This document shows, in pieces, positions 1 through 7,816 of a DNA stretch of 20,904 nt. The stretch lies in contig JAURGL010000011.1 in NCBI GenBank assembly GCA_030833825.1, forward strand, positions 1-20,904, in the 5' to 3' direction. A program made the translations under genes and the position numbers. Numbering within the stretch: position 1 is the stretch's first letter; every line of letters starts with the position of its first letter. The stretch is from Vulcanococcus sp. SFB_649D_100_25. GTDB lineage: Bacteria; Cyanobacteriota; Cyanobacteriia; PCC-6307; Cyanobiaceae. The notes beneath the pieces were generated by a model. The model did no database searches. It was given only the letters and a program-made list of their open reading frames with translations, and was not told the origin of the DNA.

Positions 1-98
1 GAGCACTGAGAGGGCTTTCACGGCGAGGCTCCGTTGATCTGGCCCACAAGTTTCCCATTGCCGGGCGCCTAGCGTGCCGGGCAACCCTCTGTTGTGTG

Positions 99-1046
99 AT
101 GGCCGAGCAGCCCGACAACGCCCAGGCCGCCCCTGCGCGCTGGCCCTACCTGCTGGGCTGTGGCCTGGCCATGGGCTCCGCCGATGTGGTCCCCGGGGTC
201 TCCGGAGGCACCATGGCCTTCATCCTCGGCATCTACGGGCAGCTGCTCGAGGCGATCGCCGGGTTTGACCTGGAGCTGCTGGCCCTGCTGCGCCGCGGGG
301 CCTGGCAGGAGGCCGCCGCGCGCATTCACCTCGGGTTTCTGATTCCCCTGCTCTCGGGCCTGGCGGGATCGGTCCTGCTGCTTGTGCGCCCGATCACCTG
401 GCTCTATGAGCACCAGCCCGTCCTGCTGTTTTCTCTGTTCTTCGGCTTGATCGTGGGCTCGATCCTGCTGATCTCCCGCCATGCCCACTGGGGCCGCTCC
501 GGGCTGATCTCCATGGCCGTGGGGGTGCTGGCAGCCCTGCTCCTGGTGACCCGCACTCCTGTGACCATGCCCCATGACCCCTTCACCCTCTTCTGGAGCG
601 GGGCCGTGGCGATCATGGCGATGATCCTGCCGGGGGTTTCCGGGTCGTTTCTGCTGCTGGTGCTCGGGCAGTACCAGCATGTGATGGAGTCCGTGAAGGG
701 CCTCGATCTCGGCACCCTGGTGCCCTTCACCCTGGGCTGTGCCACTGGCCTTCTGTTGTTCGTGCGCCTGCTCAAGTGGCTGCTGGAGCGCTGGCATGGC
801 CAGACCGTGGCCCTGCTGGTGGGCTTCATGGTGGGATCCCTCTGGAAGATCTGGCCCTTCCGCACCGTTCTGGAGACCACCATCAACGCCAAGGGCAAGT
901 TGGTCGTGCTGCGCGATGCCCTGGCTGCCCCCAGTACAGCCAGTGCCTTGGCGGTCTCCTTGCTGCTGATGGGACTGGGGGTGCTGTTGGTGATCGGCCT
1001 GGAGCGCTTGCAGGAGCGCGTTGGCACCCCTGAGATGGGTGGCTGA
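99..1046 (+). CDS. DUF368 family membrane protein, probable undecaprenyl-phosphate translocase (PopT-like)
   Basis: This 315-residue polytopic membrane protein carries the two DUF368 signature loops: a first PGVSGGT motif at about residues 32-38 and a second PGVSGSF motif near residue 178, each followed by a hydrophobic helix. The duplicated motif fits an inverted-repeat transporter fold with two re-entrant segments. DUF368 proteins (PopT) of other bacteria return undecaprenyl phosphate, the lipid carrier for peptidoglycan and polysaccharide precursors, from the outer to the inner leaflet of the plasma membrane. That role is taken from the family, not shown here. A GTG at 96 directly precedes the ATG at 99; I prefer the ATG. 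No clear ribosome binding site is visible, and nothing recognisable lies in the 98 bp upstream apart from a GCCGGGC heptamer repeated 17 bp apart. The sodium-symporter gene follows on the same strand after 52 bp, so the two may be co-transcribed. Confidence 0.88.
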   Translation: MAEQPDNAQAAPARWPYLLGCGLAMGSADVVPGVSGGTMAFILGIYGQLLEAIAGFDLELLALLRRGAWQEAAARIHLGFLIPLLSGLAGSVLLLVRPITWLYEHQPVLLFSLFFGLIVGSILLISRHAHWGRSGLISMAVGVLAALLLVTRTPVTMPHDPFTLFWSGAVAIMAMILPGVSGSFLLLVLGQYQHVMESVKGLDLGTLVPFTLGCATGLLLFVRLLKWLLERWHGQTVALLVGFMVGSLWKIWPFRTVLETTINAKGKLVVLRDALAAPSTASALAVSLLLMGLGVLLVIGLERLQERVGTPEMGG

Positions 1047-1078
1047 TTCAGACCCCTTGCTGGAGCAGGGAAACTAGG

Positions 1079-1095
1079 GGCTGCACTCTGCAGCC
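1079..1095 (+). promoter_or_regulatory. Hairpin immediately upstream of the transporter start codon
   Basis: GGCTGCA (1079-1085) and TGCAGCC (1089-1095) are perfect reverse complements around a 3-base loop, ending 3 bases before the ATG at 1099. The only Shine-Dalgarno-like run nearby, AGGGG at 1076-1080, overlaps the 5' arm and is otherwise too far from the start. There is no T-run, so it is unlikely to be an intrinsic terminator for the upstream gene. A translational role is inference. Confidence 0.35.
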
Positions 1096-1098
1096 TCG

Positions 1099-2463
1099 AT
1101 GGTGGATTCGGCCTCCGGCGATCGCGGACACCCCCCCGAACAGTGGGGCTCATCCCTCGGTTTCGTGCTGGCGGCGGCCGGCAGCGCGGTGGGCCTGGGG
1201 AACCTCTGGGGCTTTGCCTACCGGGCCTCCCAAGGCGGTGGGGCGGCCTTCGTGCTGCTCTACGTCTTGATCGTGTCCCTGGTCTGCCTGCCGGTGTTGG
1301 TGGCGGAGATGGTGCTCGGGCGCAGCACGGGCCATGCGCCCCTGGTGGCCCCGATCACCGCCGGGGGTCGCCGCTGGGCCCCCCTGGGCTGGCTCTACAT
1401 CGCCGCCTCGGTGGGGATCCTGAGCTACTACGCCGTGTTGATGGGCTGGACGGGCCGCAGCCTGCTGCATGCCCTCAGTGCCCCCCTGCCGGCGGACATG
1501 GCCGCGGCACAAAGCTTTTTCGCCGGCATCAGCAGTGGCGGTGATGCGGTCCTGGGGCACCTCTTGAGCCTGGCCCTCACCGGAGTGGTGGTGGCCGCTG
1601 GTGTCCGGGGAGGGATCGAGAGGCTGTCGCGCTGGGGAATGCCGTTGCTGTTTGTCCTCCTGCTGGCCCTGTTGGTCTGGGCCTCGTTCCTCCCTGGTGC
1701 CCATCGGGGCTACAGCGACTTCCTGCTGCGCTGGGATGCCAGCAAGCTCACCGATCTCACCACGATCCGCAACGCCTTCACCCAGGCCTTCTTCTCGATC
1801 GGGGCCGGGATCGGCTGCATCCTGGCCTACGCCTCCTATCTCGATCGCCGCAGTGGGATCCCCGGGGAAGCGGTGGCTGTCGTGGGGATGGACACGGCCG
1901 TGGGCCTGATGGCCGGCTGCGTCACCTTCCCGATCGTGGCCAGCTTTGCCCTCGGTGATGTGGTGAGCGGGAGCACCGTGGGGACCCTGTTCATCGCGCT
2001 GCCCACCGGCCTGGCGTCCCTGGGTGGGGCCGGGCGCGTCGTGGCGGCGGCCTTTTTCTTCCTGGCCTACGTGGCCGCCATCACCTCCTCGGTGTCCCTG
2101 CTGGAGGTCCCGGTGAGCTCCCTGATGGATCGCCTCGGCTGGAGTCGCCGGCGGGCTGTCTGGTTGATGGTGCTGGTGATTGCCGTGATCGGTTTGCCCT
2201 CGGCCCTGAATGTGGCCGTCCTGGAGCGGATGGATGCCCTTTTTGGAGGTGTCTGCCTGATCGCCGGCGGCTTGCTGATGGCCGTGCTGATGGGCTGGAG
2301 GGCTCCGGCTCGTTTCCGCACTGATCTGTTGGGGTCGGGGACCTCGCCGGGCGTCCTCCGCGTGCTGCAACTGGCCTTGCGCTGGGTGTCGGTCCCGGTG
2401 ATCTCCTACGGGCTCGTGGTCTCGGTCGTTGATCTGGCGCGCAGCTGGTCGGGGGCGAGCTGA
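1099..2463 (+). CDS. Sodium-dependent transporter of the neurotransmitter:sodium symporter (NSS/SNF) family
   Basis: The 454-residue protein has the layout of a bacterial NSS transporter of the LeuT/TnaT type, with about 11-12 hydrophobic segments. The first helix carries GSAVGLGN (residues 28-35) followed by a GGG-rich stretch, matching the unwound first helix of LeuT that binds sodium and substrate. The segment at about 230-246 (AFFSIGAGIG, then a Tyr-Ala-Ser-Tyr run) matches the LeuT TM6 substrate and sodium site. Family members import amino acids or related small amines with sodium; the substrate here cannot be read from sequence. Length is slightly short compared with about 510 in LeuT, as is common for bacterial 11-helix members. 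The ATG at 1099 is preceded by a hairpin. The next gene follows on the same strand. Confidence 0.9.
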   Translation: MVDSASGDRGHPPEQWGSSLGFVLAAAGSAVGLGNLWGFAYRASQGGGAAFVLLYVLIVSLVCLPVLVAEMVLGRSTGHAPLVAPITAGGRRWAPLGWLYIAASVGILSYYAVLMGWTGRSLLHALSAPLPADMAAAQSFFAGISSGGDAVLGHLLSLALTGVVVAAGVRGGIERLSRWGMPLLFVLLLALLVWASFLPGAHRGYSDFLLRWDASKLTDLTTIRNAFTQAFFSIGAGIGCILAYASYLDRRSGIPGEAVAVVGMDTAVGLMAGCVTFPIVASFALGDVVSGSTVGTLFIALPTGLASLGGAGRVVAAAFFFLAYVAAITSSVSLLEVPVSSLMDRLGWSRRRAVWLMVLVIAVIGLPSALNVAVLERMDALFGGVCLIAGGLLMAVLMGWRAPARFRTDLLGSGTSPGVLRVLQLALRWVSVPVISYGLVVSVVDLARSWSGAS

Positions 2464-2513
2464 GGCCCTTGAGGCGGCTGAGGCTTAACTGGGCCGAGAC
2501 ATCGGCCCTCCCC

Positions 2514-2729
2514 ATGGCGATCGGACCCCAATGGCTTCAGCGCTTCAACTTCATTGAGCGGGCCAAGCTGGAGCGGCAGCTCTGGGATGCCTTCGAGCGG
2601 GGCGAGGCAATCGAGCAGCTGGTGGAGCAGTGCGAGCCGGGCTTCCAGAAGGAGGTGTGGAGCACCACTGCGCTCCGGATCCGCAAGATCGAGGAGATGA
2701 TGCGCAATCAGCAGGGCCCTAAGCCTTGA
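2514..2729 (+). CDS. Small conserved-looking hypothetical protein (71 aa)
   Basis: I do not recognise a named family. From the ATG at 2514 the product is 71 residues, charged and probably all-helical, with acidic and basic residues alternating (for example the runs ERAKLERQLWDAFERGEAIE and RIRKIEEMMRNQQ). A TTG at 2469 would add 15 residues, but that extension looks less protein-like and the ATG is the better start. It follows the sodium symporter by about 50 bp on the same strand. Its 3' end overlaps the converging PIN toxin gene by 11 bp. Small helical proteins of this sort occur in picocyanobacterial genomes; there is no basis for a function. Confidence 0.65.
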   Translation: MAIGPQWLQRFNFIERAKLERQLWDAFERGEAIEQLVEQCEPGFQKEVWSTTALRIRKIEEMMRNQQGPKP

Positions 2730-3120
2730 ACACCGGCATCCAGCGCACAGGTCCCGGCATCCGGCCGACCTGCGGGTCCGCGCTGATCAACTGAATGCCT
2801 TCGCAGCTGGCCTGGGCCACCAGCAGGCAATCAAACGGATCACTGCAGAGGCGGGTGAGGCCTGAGAGGGCCAGGACATGGGCCGGCAGGATCGGCAGCT
2901 CATCCCAGCCGGCATCCAGCAGGGCCCTCCTCATCACCGACACGTGCAGCCGGAAGCTTCGCCGGTGCAAGGTGCGCTTCTGCATCAATTCCCAGAGGCT
3001 CGCCACGCTGAACAGCGGGGTGGTGTCCGGCGCATCGAGCAGAGCGGCGAGACCGTTGGGCAGCCGCTCAGGGCAGGCCATCGCCCAGATCAGCAGATGG
3101 GTGTCGATCAGGTACCGCAT
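2719..3120 (-). CDS. PIN-domain ribonuclease toxin (VapC-like) of a type II toxin-antitoxin pair
   Basis: The 133-residue product is the size of a single PIN domain. The acidic residues expected for the metal-dependent RNase centre are visible: Asp6 in YLIDTHLLIW, Glu44 in SVASLWEL, Asp94/Asp97 in DPFDCLLVAQA and Asp115 in ISADP. The architecture fits PIN toxins paired with Phd-type antitoxins, which cleave RNA when the antitoxin is lost. Its ATG shares one base with the stop codon of the antitoxin gene (TGATG), so the two are translationally coupled. The 3' end overlaps the converging small gene by 11 bp. All catalytic residues are present, so the toxin looks intact. The specific RNA target cannot be predicted. 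Confidence 0.9.
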   Translation of the reverse strand: MRYLIDTHLLIWAMACPERLPNGLAALLDAPDTTPLFSVASLWELMQKRTLHRRSFRLHVSVMRRALLDAGWDELPILPAHVLALSGLTRLCSDPFDCLLVAQASCEGIQLISADPQVGRMPGPVRWMPVFKA

Positions 3121-3323
3121 CAGATCAGCCGATCGAAGTCATCGGGCACGGAGCAGCGTCCCCGCAGCCACCCCAGGCGACTGCGATGGACCGCCTCGGT
3201 GATCGCGCTGACCTGCACCATCGGCCGTCCCGCCTTGCAGATCACAAACGACTGCCCGCGGGCTGCCTCGGCCACCAGCTGAGAGAGCTGGGTTTTGGCC
3301 TCATGCATGTTGACTCGGCGCAT
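3120..3323 (-). CDS. Phd/YefM-type antitoxin
   Basis: The 67-residue protein begins with the N-terminal signature of Phd/YefM antitoxins (VNMHEAKTQLSQLVAEAARG, then the basic KAGRPMVQV strand). This region forms the DNA-binding dimer in the family. The C-terminal part, which would wrap the toxin, ends at VPDDFDRLI and is about a dozen residues shorter than many relatives; it may be a natural short form or a slightly truncated one. It overlaps the PIN toxin start by one base. Antitoxins of this family usually bind palindromic operators upstream of their own gene, and a 21-bp near-perfect palindrome lies at 3358-3378, 35 bp upstream of the ATG. An internal ATG at 3308 is an alternative start but would remove the first strand. 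Confidence 0.85.
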   Translation of the reverse strand: MRRVNMHEAKTQLSQLVAEAARGQSFVICKAGRPMVQVSAITEAVHRSRLGWLRGRCSVPDDFDRLI

Positions 3324-3350
3324 GGTGAGGGGTGCCTCTGTGCGTGCCTC

Positions 3351-3380
3351 CCGCAGCTGAGTCGACTAAGTCGACTCACC
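3351..3380 (+). repeat. 30-bp palindromic element, copy 1 (upstream of the toxin-antitoxin pair)
   Basis: Bases 3358-3378 form a palindrome: 10-bp arms TGAGTCGACT and AGTCGACTCA around a single central A, containing two GTCGAC sites at 3361-3366 and 3370-3375. The full 30 bases match the reverse complement of 6760-6789, inside polA, at 26 of 30 positions by direct alignment. It lies 28 bp upstream of the antitoxin start and 45 bp beyond the cysS stop. It could be an antitoxin operator, a dispersed repeat, or both. Confidence 0.75.
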
Positions 3381-3398
3381 AAGGGGACAGGTCCCACA

Positions 3399-3427
3399 GA
3401 GCATTCCCACCCAACCCGGGAGTGCTC
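3399..3427 (-). terminator. Hairpin at the end of cysS, possible weak terminator
   Basis: GAGCATTCCC (3399-3408) pairs with GGGAGTGCTC (3418-3427) through a 10-bp stem with one G-T pair and a 9-base loop. It overlaps the cysS stop codon. No T-run follows on either strand, so it is not a classical intrinsic terminator. It may protect the mRNA 3' end or attenuate read-through into the antitoxin gene. Confidence 0.35.
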
Positions 3428-4838
3428 AGCTGCGAATCCAGTCGGTCAGACCACCGGGTTTGTCGATCAGCTCGATGCCTTGGGCCTTGAGCGCATCGCG
3501 GATCCGATCGGCGCTGGCGAAATCTTTGGCGGCTTTGGCGGCCTGGCGCGCCTCGATCTCGGCTTGGATCGCGGCATCACTGAGGCCAGCATCCGCGACT
3601 TGCGCTTCATGCTGCAGCCCCAGCACGGCGCTCAGCTCCTGGAGCAGGGCCAGCTGCTGCTGGTTCTCGGGTTGCTCCAGTTCAACCCTTGCGCTCTCGT
3701 CGCCCCGTTCGATCCGGTTGGCCAGGGCCCGCAGCGGTTTGGCCAGTTCAAACAGCACCGCCAGGGCGGCGGAGGTGTTGAGGTCGTCGTCCATGGCAGC
3801 GGCAAAGCGCTCGCGCAGCTCGGAGCGTTCGGGGGCAACCCCGCCGGTCAGCCCCAGGGCGGCGTTGAGACCCTTCCAGCCGGTGGCGGCCGCCTCAAGG
3901 GCTTCGGCGGTGAAGTCGAGCGGTTTGCGGTAGTGGGCCTGCAGGGTGAACAGGCGCAGGGTCATGGGGCTGACACCGGAATCCAGCAGGGCGCGGATGG
4001 TGGTGAAGTTGCCGAGGGATTTCGACATCTTCTGGCCGCCCACATTCACCATGCCGTTGTGGAGCCAGTAATGGGCCAGCTCCTTGCCGGTGGCGGCTTC
4101 TGATTGGGCAATCTCGTTTTCGTGGTGCGGGAACACCAGATCGGCCCCGCCCAGGTGGATGTCGATGGTGTCGCCCAGCTCCTCGCGCACCATGGCTGAG
4201 CACTCGATGTGCCAGCCCGGCCGGCCCTGGCCCCAGGGGGAGGGGAAGCTGGGTTCTCCGGGCTTGGCCCCTTTCCAGAGGGCAAAGTCGAAGGGGTGGT
4301 GCTTGCGGGCCTCTTCCTCGGAAGCCACACGACCGCCGGCGTTGTCCTGCTGCTGCTCCAGGTCCCGGCCGCTGAGCTTCCCGTAGCCGGCGTGCTTCAT
4401 CACGGCGAAATACACATCGCCATCGGCGGAGTAGGCGGCGCCTTTGGCTTCGAGCTCGCTGATCAAGGTGCGAATCGCATCGAGGCTGCGGGTGGCCCGC
4501 GGCATGCGGTCGGCCGGCAGGATGTTGAGGCGCGTCATGTCGGCCACGAAGGCCTCGATGTTGCGCTCGCTGACCGCTTCCATCGAGCTGCCCTCCTCGG
4601 CGGCCCGGTTCAGGATCTTGTCGTCGATGTCGGTGTAGTTCTGCACGAACGTCACCGCGTAGCCGCTCCAGCTGAGGTAGCGGCGCAGGACGTCCCAGGC
4701 GATGTAGCTGCGGGCATGGCCCAGATGGCAGAGGTCGTAGACCGTGACCCCGCAGCAGTAGATGCTCACCTTCCCGGGCTCGATCGGCCGGAACTCCTCA
4801 ACGCGGCGGGAGAGGGTGTTGGTGAGACGCAGGCTCAT
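3426..4838 (-). CDS. cysS: Cysteinyl-tRNA synthetase
   Basis: This 470-residue class I synthetase charges tRNA-Cys with cysteine. The HIGH motif appears as HLGH at 38-41, after the CCGVTVYD segment whose Cys29 corresponds to the first zinc ligand. The WHIECSAM and FPHHENE segments supply the remaining zinc-binding Cys, His and Glu. The KMSKS loop is intact at 270-274 (KMSKSLGNF). Length matches bacterial CysRS (about 460-500), and the C-terminal helical anticodon-binding part is complete. Its ATG overlaps the polA stop codon (ATGA, 4 bp), so it is expected to be translationally coupled to polA in a polA-cysS operon. A hairpin overlaps its stop codon. Confidence 0.98.
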   Translation of the reverse strand: MSLRLTNTLSRRVEEFRPIEPGKVSIYCCGVTVYDLCHLGHARSYIAWDVLRRYLSWSGYAVTFVQNYTDIDDKILNRAAEEGSSMEAVSERNIEAFVADMTRLNILPADRMPRATRSLDAIRTLISELEAKGAAYSADGDVYFAVMKHAGYGKLSGRDLEQQQDNAGGRVASEEEARKHHPFDFALWKGAKPGEPSFPSPWGQGRPGWHIECSAMVREELGDTIDIHLGGADLVFPHHENEIAQSEAATGKELAHYWLHNGMVNVGGQKMSKSLGNFTTIRALLDSGVSPMTLRLFTLQAHYRKPLDFTAEALEAAATGWKGLNAALGLTGGVAPERSELRERFAAAMDDDLNTSAALAVLFELAKPLRALANRIERGDESARVELEQPENQQQLALLQELSAVLGLQHEAQVADAGLSDAAIQAEIEARQAAKAAKDFASADRIRDALKAQGIELIDKPGGLTDWIRS

Positions 4839-7804
4839 TTCGCTTCCATCCAGTTGGGGCCGACGCCCGTCTCCACCACTAGGGGCACAGAGAGATCAAC
4901 CGCGCGCTCCATGGTTTCACGCGTGAGGCTGAGCACCTGATCGAGGGCTTCCGGGGCCGCCTCCAGGACCAGTTCGTCGTGGACCTGCAGCAGCAGGCGC
5001 GCCGGCAGACCACTGGCCGCGAGTTTGTGGTGCAGCTGCACCATGGCGAGCTTGATGATGTCGGCGCTGGAGCCCTGGATCGGGGCGTTGGCGGCGGCCC
5101 GCAGCTGCTGGGCCTCCATGCCGCCGCGGCGGGCCACCTCCAGTTCGATCTCCAGCGGGTCCTTGCCCAGGAGGCGCCCAAGGCCGGAAGGATCGAAGGC
5201 GAAGGGGCGACGCCGCCCGAGGATGGTCTCGACGTAGCCGCGCGACAGGGCCAGCCGCTCCTGCAGCTCCAGGAAGGCAAACACCTTGGGGTAGCGCTGC
5301 TTGTACTTGCTGAGGAAGTCCTTGGCTTCGGCTTGGCTCACCCCGGTTTCCCGGGCGAAGCGCTGCACCCCCATCCCGTAGATCACCCCGAAGTTGATCG
5401 TCTTCCCGAGGCGACGTTCATCGGGGCTCACCGTTTCTTTCTCGAAGAGCAGGCGGGCCGTGAGGGCGTGCACGTCATCGCCGTCCTGGTAGGCCTCCAC
5501 CAAGACCTCCTCCCCGGAGAGGTGAGCCAGGATCCGGAGCTCAATTTGCGAGTAATCGGCGCTGATCAGCTGCCAGCCGGCTTCGGGTAGGAAGGCTTTG
5601 CGGATGCGGCGCGAAAACTCTGTGCGGATGGGGATGTTCTGCAGGTTGGGGTTGCTGCTGGAGAGGCGACCCGTTGCCGTGACCGCCTGGTTGAAGTCGG
5701 TGTGGACCCGCCCTGTTTCCGGCTCCATCAACGCCGGCAGGGCATCGACATAGGTGCTCTTGAGCTTGCTGAGGGTGCGGTGCTCCAGCACCAGGGGCAC
5801 CACCGGGTGGGCGTCCTCCAGTTTTTCGAGGACCGTCGCATCGGTGCTCCAGCCGGTCTTGGTCTTGCGGGATTTCTTGCGATCGAGCCCGAGGGTGTCG
5901 AACAGCAGTTCACCCAGTTGCTTGGGTGAGGCCAGGTTGAACTCGGTGCCGGCGGCGGCCTTGGCTTCGGCCTCGAGGCGCTCCAGGGTGCCCGCCAATT
6001 CCTTCGATAGCTCCCCTAAGTAGTCGGTGTCGATGCGGATCCCGGTGGCCTCCATCAAGGCCAGCACCGGCTCCAGGGGCAGTTCCACCTGATCGAGCAG
6101 TTTGGGCAGTGCCGGGCCGAGCTGCTCCAGTTGGTCCCGCAGCAGTGGGGTGAGGCGGAAGGTGACATGCACGTCCATGCCGCAGTAGAGGGCGGCCTGC
6201 TGCATCGGCACCGCGGAGAAGTTGGCCCCTTTGGGCACCAGTTCGCCATAGCTGGTGGGCAGGAAGCCGAAGTTGCGCTGGGCCAGCACTTCGAGTCCGT
6301 GCTTGGCGTTGGCGTCGCGCAGGTAATCCGCCAGGAGGGTGTCCATGACCACCCCTTCGAGGGGCAGGCCGTGGCGGAGCAGGATCAACCGGTCGTATTT
6401 GGCGTTCTGCAGGGTTTTGGGGTGCTCCCTGCTGCTGAGCCAGGGGGCCAGGGCTGAGAGCACTTGATCCAGGGGCAGTTGCGCTGGATCGCTGAGCTCG
6501 GCCTGGTGCCCGATGGGGATATAGGCCAGATCCCTGAGGCCCTCACCCCAGCAGAGGCCGATGCCCACCAATTCCGCCTGGAAGGGGTTGAGGCTGGTGG
6601 TCTCGGTGTCCAGCGCCACGGGCCTGTTCGCATCACGGCTCCCCAGCAGGCGCGTCACCAGCGCCTGGAGGGCGGCCTCGCTGCTGATCAGTTCGGGCTC
6701 CAGCGCCGGCAGGTTGGCTGGGGCTTTGGCTGTGGATGGGGCTTCGGCGGGCTCTCCGAGGTTGGTCGACTGAGTCGACTCAGCTGAGGGCGCCTCCGTC
6801 AGGGCAGCTGGGCTGCTGGCGGGAGCGTCGAGGGAGAACACCTCAGCGAAGCTGTTCACCTGGCGCCTGAGGCTGAACAGCTCCAGGTCCTCCAGGCTCT
6901 CGGCCAGGGCATCGCTCTTCACGGCCCCCAGCTCCAGCCTCGGCTCTGCCGGGAGGGGGATGTCCACCAGGATTTCAGCGAGCATGCGCGAGCGGTAGGC
7001 GCTCTCCCGGTCGTTGCTGAGCTTGCCGAGCAGGGCACCTTTGAGGGCTCCCTTGGGGTCCTTGGCCTTGGGGCCCGCTGCCTCCAGCTGTTCGAGGGCG
7101 CTGTAGATCCCATCGAGGTCCCCGTGGGCCTGGAGCAGGGTGATGGCGGTCTTGGGGCCGACCCCTTTCACACCGGGGATGTTGTCGCTGCTGTCGCCGG
7201 TGAGGGCCTTGAGGTCCACCACCTCTTCCGGGGTGACACCGAGCTTGGAGATCACCCCATCGCGGCGGATTTCCACCGGACCGCTGCTTTTGGCGTAGGG
7301 GCCTCCGCCCATGTAGAGGACAGCGATGTCGCGCTGGTCGTCCACCAGCTGGAACAGGTCGCGGTCGCCGGAGAGGATCCGCACCCGCCAGCCCTGATTG
7401 GCGGCGCGGTTGGCCAGGGTGCCGAGGACGTCATCGGCCTCGTAGCCGGGAGCCATGCAGAGGGGAATGTCGAGCGCCTGCTCGAGGATCTGCTGGAGAT
7501 TGGCGAGGTCCTGGAAGAAGTGTTCCGGGGCTACGTCACGATGGGCCTTGTAGGCCTCATCGGCTTCATGGCGGAAGGTGGGTTCAGCCGTATCGAAGGC
7601 GATCACCACCCCCTGGGGGGTCAGGCCTTTGCAGTTGTCCAGCAGGGCCTTGAGAAACCCATAGGTCACCGAGGTGGGGACCCCCTCCTTGGTGCTGAGT
7701 CCCCCTTCGCCCCCCTTGCTGAAGGCGTAGAAGCTCCGGAAGGCCAGGGAGTGTCCATCCACCAGCAGCAGCAGGGGCTTGAGGGTGGTGTCGCCGCCGG
7801 TCAA
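4835..7804 (-). CDS. polA: DNA polymerase I
   Basis: The 989-residue PolI has all three domains. The 5' nuclease (about 1-310) shows VDGHSLAFRSFYAF, YEADDVLGTLA, LSGDRDLFQL and TGDSSDNIPGVKGVG. The 3'-5' exonuclease is intact, with Asp399 and Glu401 (DTET), Asp471 (NAKYD) and Tyr540/Asp544 (YCGMD), so proofreading should be active. The polymerase domain has motif A around Asp750 (SADYSQIELR), motif B (RRLGKTINFGVIYG) and motif C with Asp943-Glu944 (VHDEL). PolI fills gaps and removes primers during repair and lagging-strand synthesis. The start is a TTG at 7804, with AGGG about 4 bases upstream; no ATG or GTG fits before the conserved N terminus. The linker between the two nuclease domains (about 310-375) is Ala/Pro/Glu-rich and contains copy 2 of the palindromic repeat. 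The divergent DUF1643 gene starts only 12 bp away. Confidence 0.98.
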   Translation of the reverse strand: MTGGDTTLKPLLLLVDGHSLAFRSFYAFSKGGEGGLSTKEGVPTSVTYGFLKALLDNCKGLTPQGVVIAFDTAEPTFRHEADEAYKAHRDVAPEHFFQDLANLQQILEQALDIPLCMAPGYEADDVLGTLANRAANQGWRVRILSGDRDLFQLVDDQRDIAVLYMGGGPYAKSSGPVEIRRDGVISKLGVTPEEVVDLKALTGDSSDNIPGVKGVGPKTAITLLQAHGDLDGIYSALEQLEAAGPKAKDPKGALKGALLGKLSNDRESAYRSRMLAEILVDIPLPAEPRLELGAVKSDALAESLEDLELFSLRRQVNSFAEVFSLDAPASSPAALTEAPSAESTQSTNLGEPAEAPSTAKAPANLPALEPELISSEAALQALVTRLLGSRDANRPVALDTETTSLNPFQAELVGIGLCWGEGLRDLAYIPIGHQAELSDPAQLPLDQVLSALAPWLSSREHPKTLQNAKYDRLILLRHGLPLEGVVMDTLLADYLRDANAKHGLEVLAQRNFGFLPTSYGELVPKGANFSAVPMQQAALYCGMDVHVTFRLTPLLRDQLEQLGPALPKLLDQVELPLEPVLALMEATGIRIDTDYLGELSKELAGTLERLEAEAKAAAGTEFNLASPKQLGELLFDTLGLDRKKSRKTKTGWSTDATVLEKLEDAHPVVPLVLEHRTLSKLKSTYVDALPALMEPETGRVHTDFNQAVTATGRLSSSNPNLQNIPIRTEFSRRIRKAFLPEAGWQLISADYSQIELRILAHLSGEEVLVEAYQDGDDVHALTARLLFEKETVSPDERRLGKTINFGVIYGMGVQRFARETGVSQAEAKDFLSKYKQRYPKVFAFLELQERLALSRGYVETILGRRRPFAFDPSGLGRLLGKDPLEIELEVARRGGMEAQQLRAAANAPIQGSSADIIKLAMVQLHHKLAASGLPARLLLQVHDELVLEAAPEALDQVLSLTRETMERAVDLSVPLVVETGVGPNWMEAK
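6760..6789 (-). repeat. 30-bp palindromic element, copy 2 (inside polA)
   Basis: On the polA coding strand this stretch matches copy 1 (3351-3380, plus strand) at 26 of 30 positions. It includes a shared 14-base core CAGCTGAGTCGACT and two GTCGAC sites 9 bp apart (6765-6770 and 6774-6779). The polA frame reads through it as about residues 339-348, in the variable linker between the 5' nuclease and 3'-5' exonuclease domains. Confidence 0.7.
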
Positions 7805-7816
7805 AACGCCCTGGGG

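Noticed and set aside
251..260. GCGATCGC (HIP1-like) octamers, for example here and near 1117 and 18864
   Set aside because: Only about three were noticed in 20.9 kb, far fewer than in HIP1-rich cyanobacterial genomes, so they carry little information.
1150..2370. 406-codon open frame antisense to the sodium symporter
   Set aside because: It has low-complexity Gln/His/Gly/Arg composition and no motif; it is a shadow of the transporter gene.
3383..3395. GGGAC/GTCCC inverted repeat near the cysS end
   Set aside because: The loop is only two bases and no T-run follows, so it cannot form a stable terminator.
3186..4103. 305-codon plus-strand frame opposite the antitoxin and cysS
   Set aside because: Both minus-strand genes are well supported by motifs, and this frame shows only antisense-type composition.
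7124..7816. N-terminal extension of the DUF1643 frame upstream of 7817
   Set aside because: This part is the antisense of polA's 5' nuclease domain; DUF1643 similarity begins only after the ATG at 7817.
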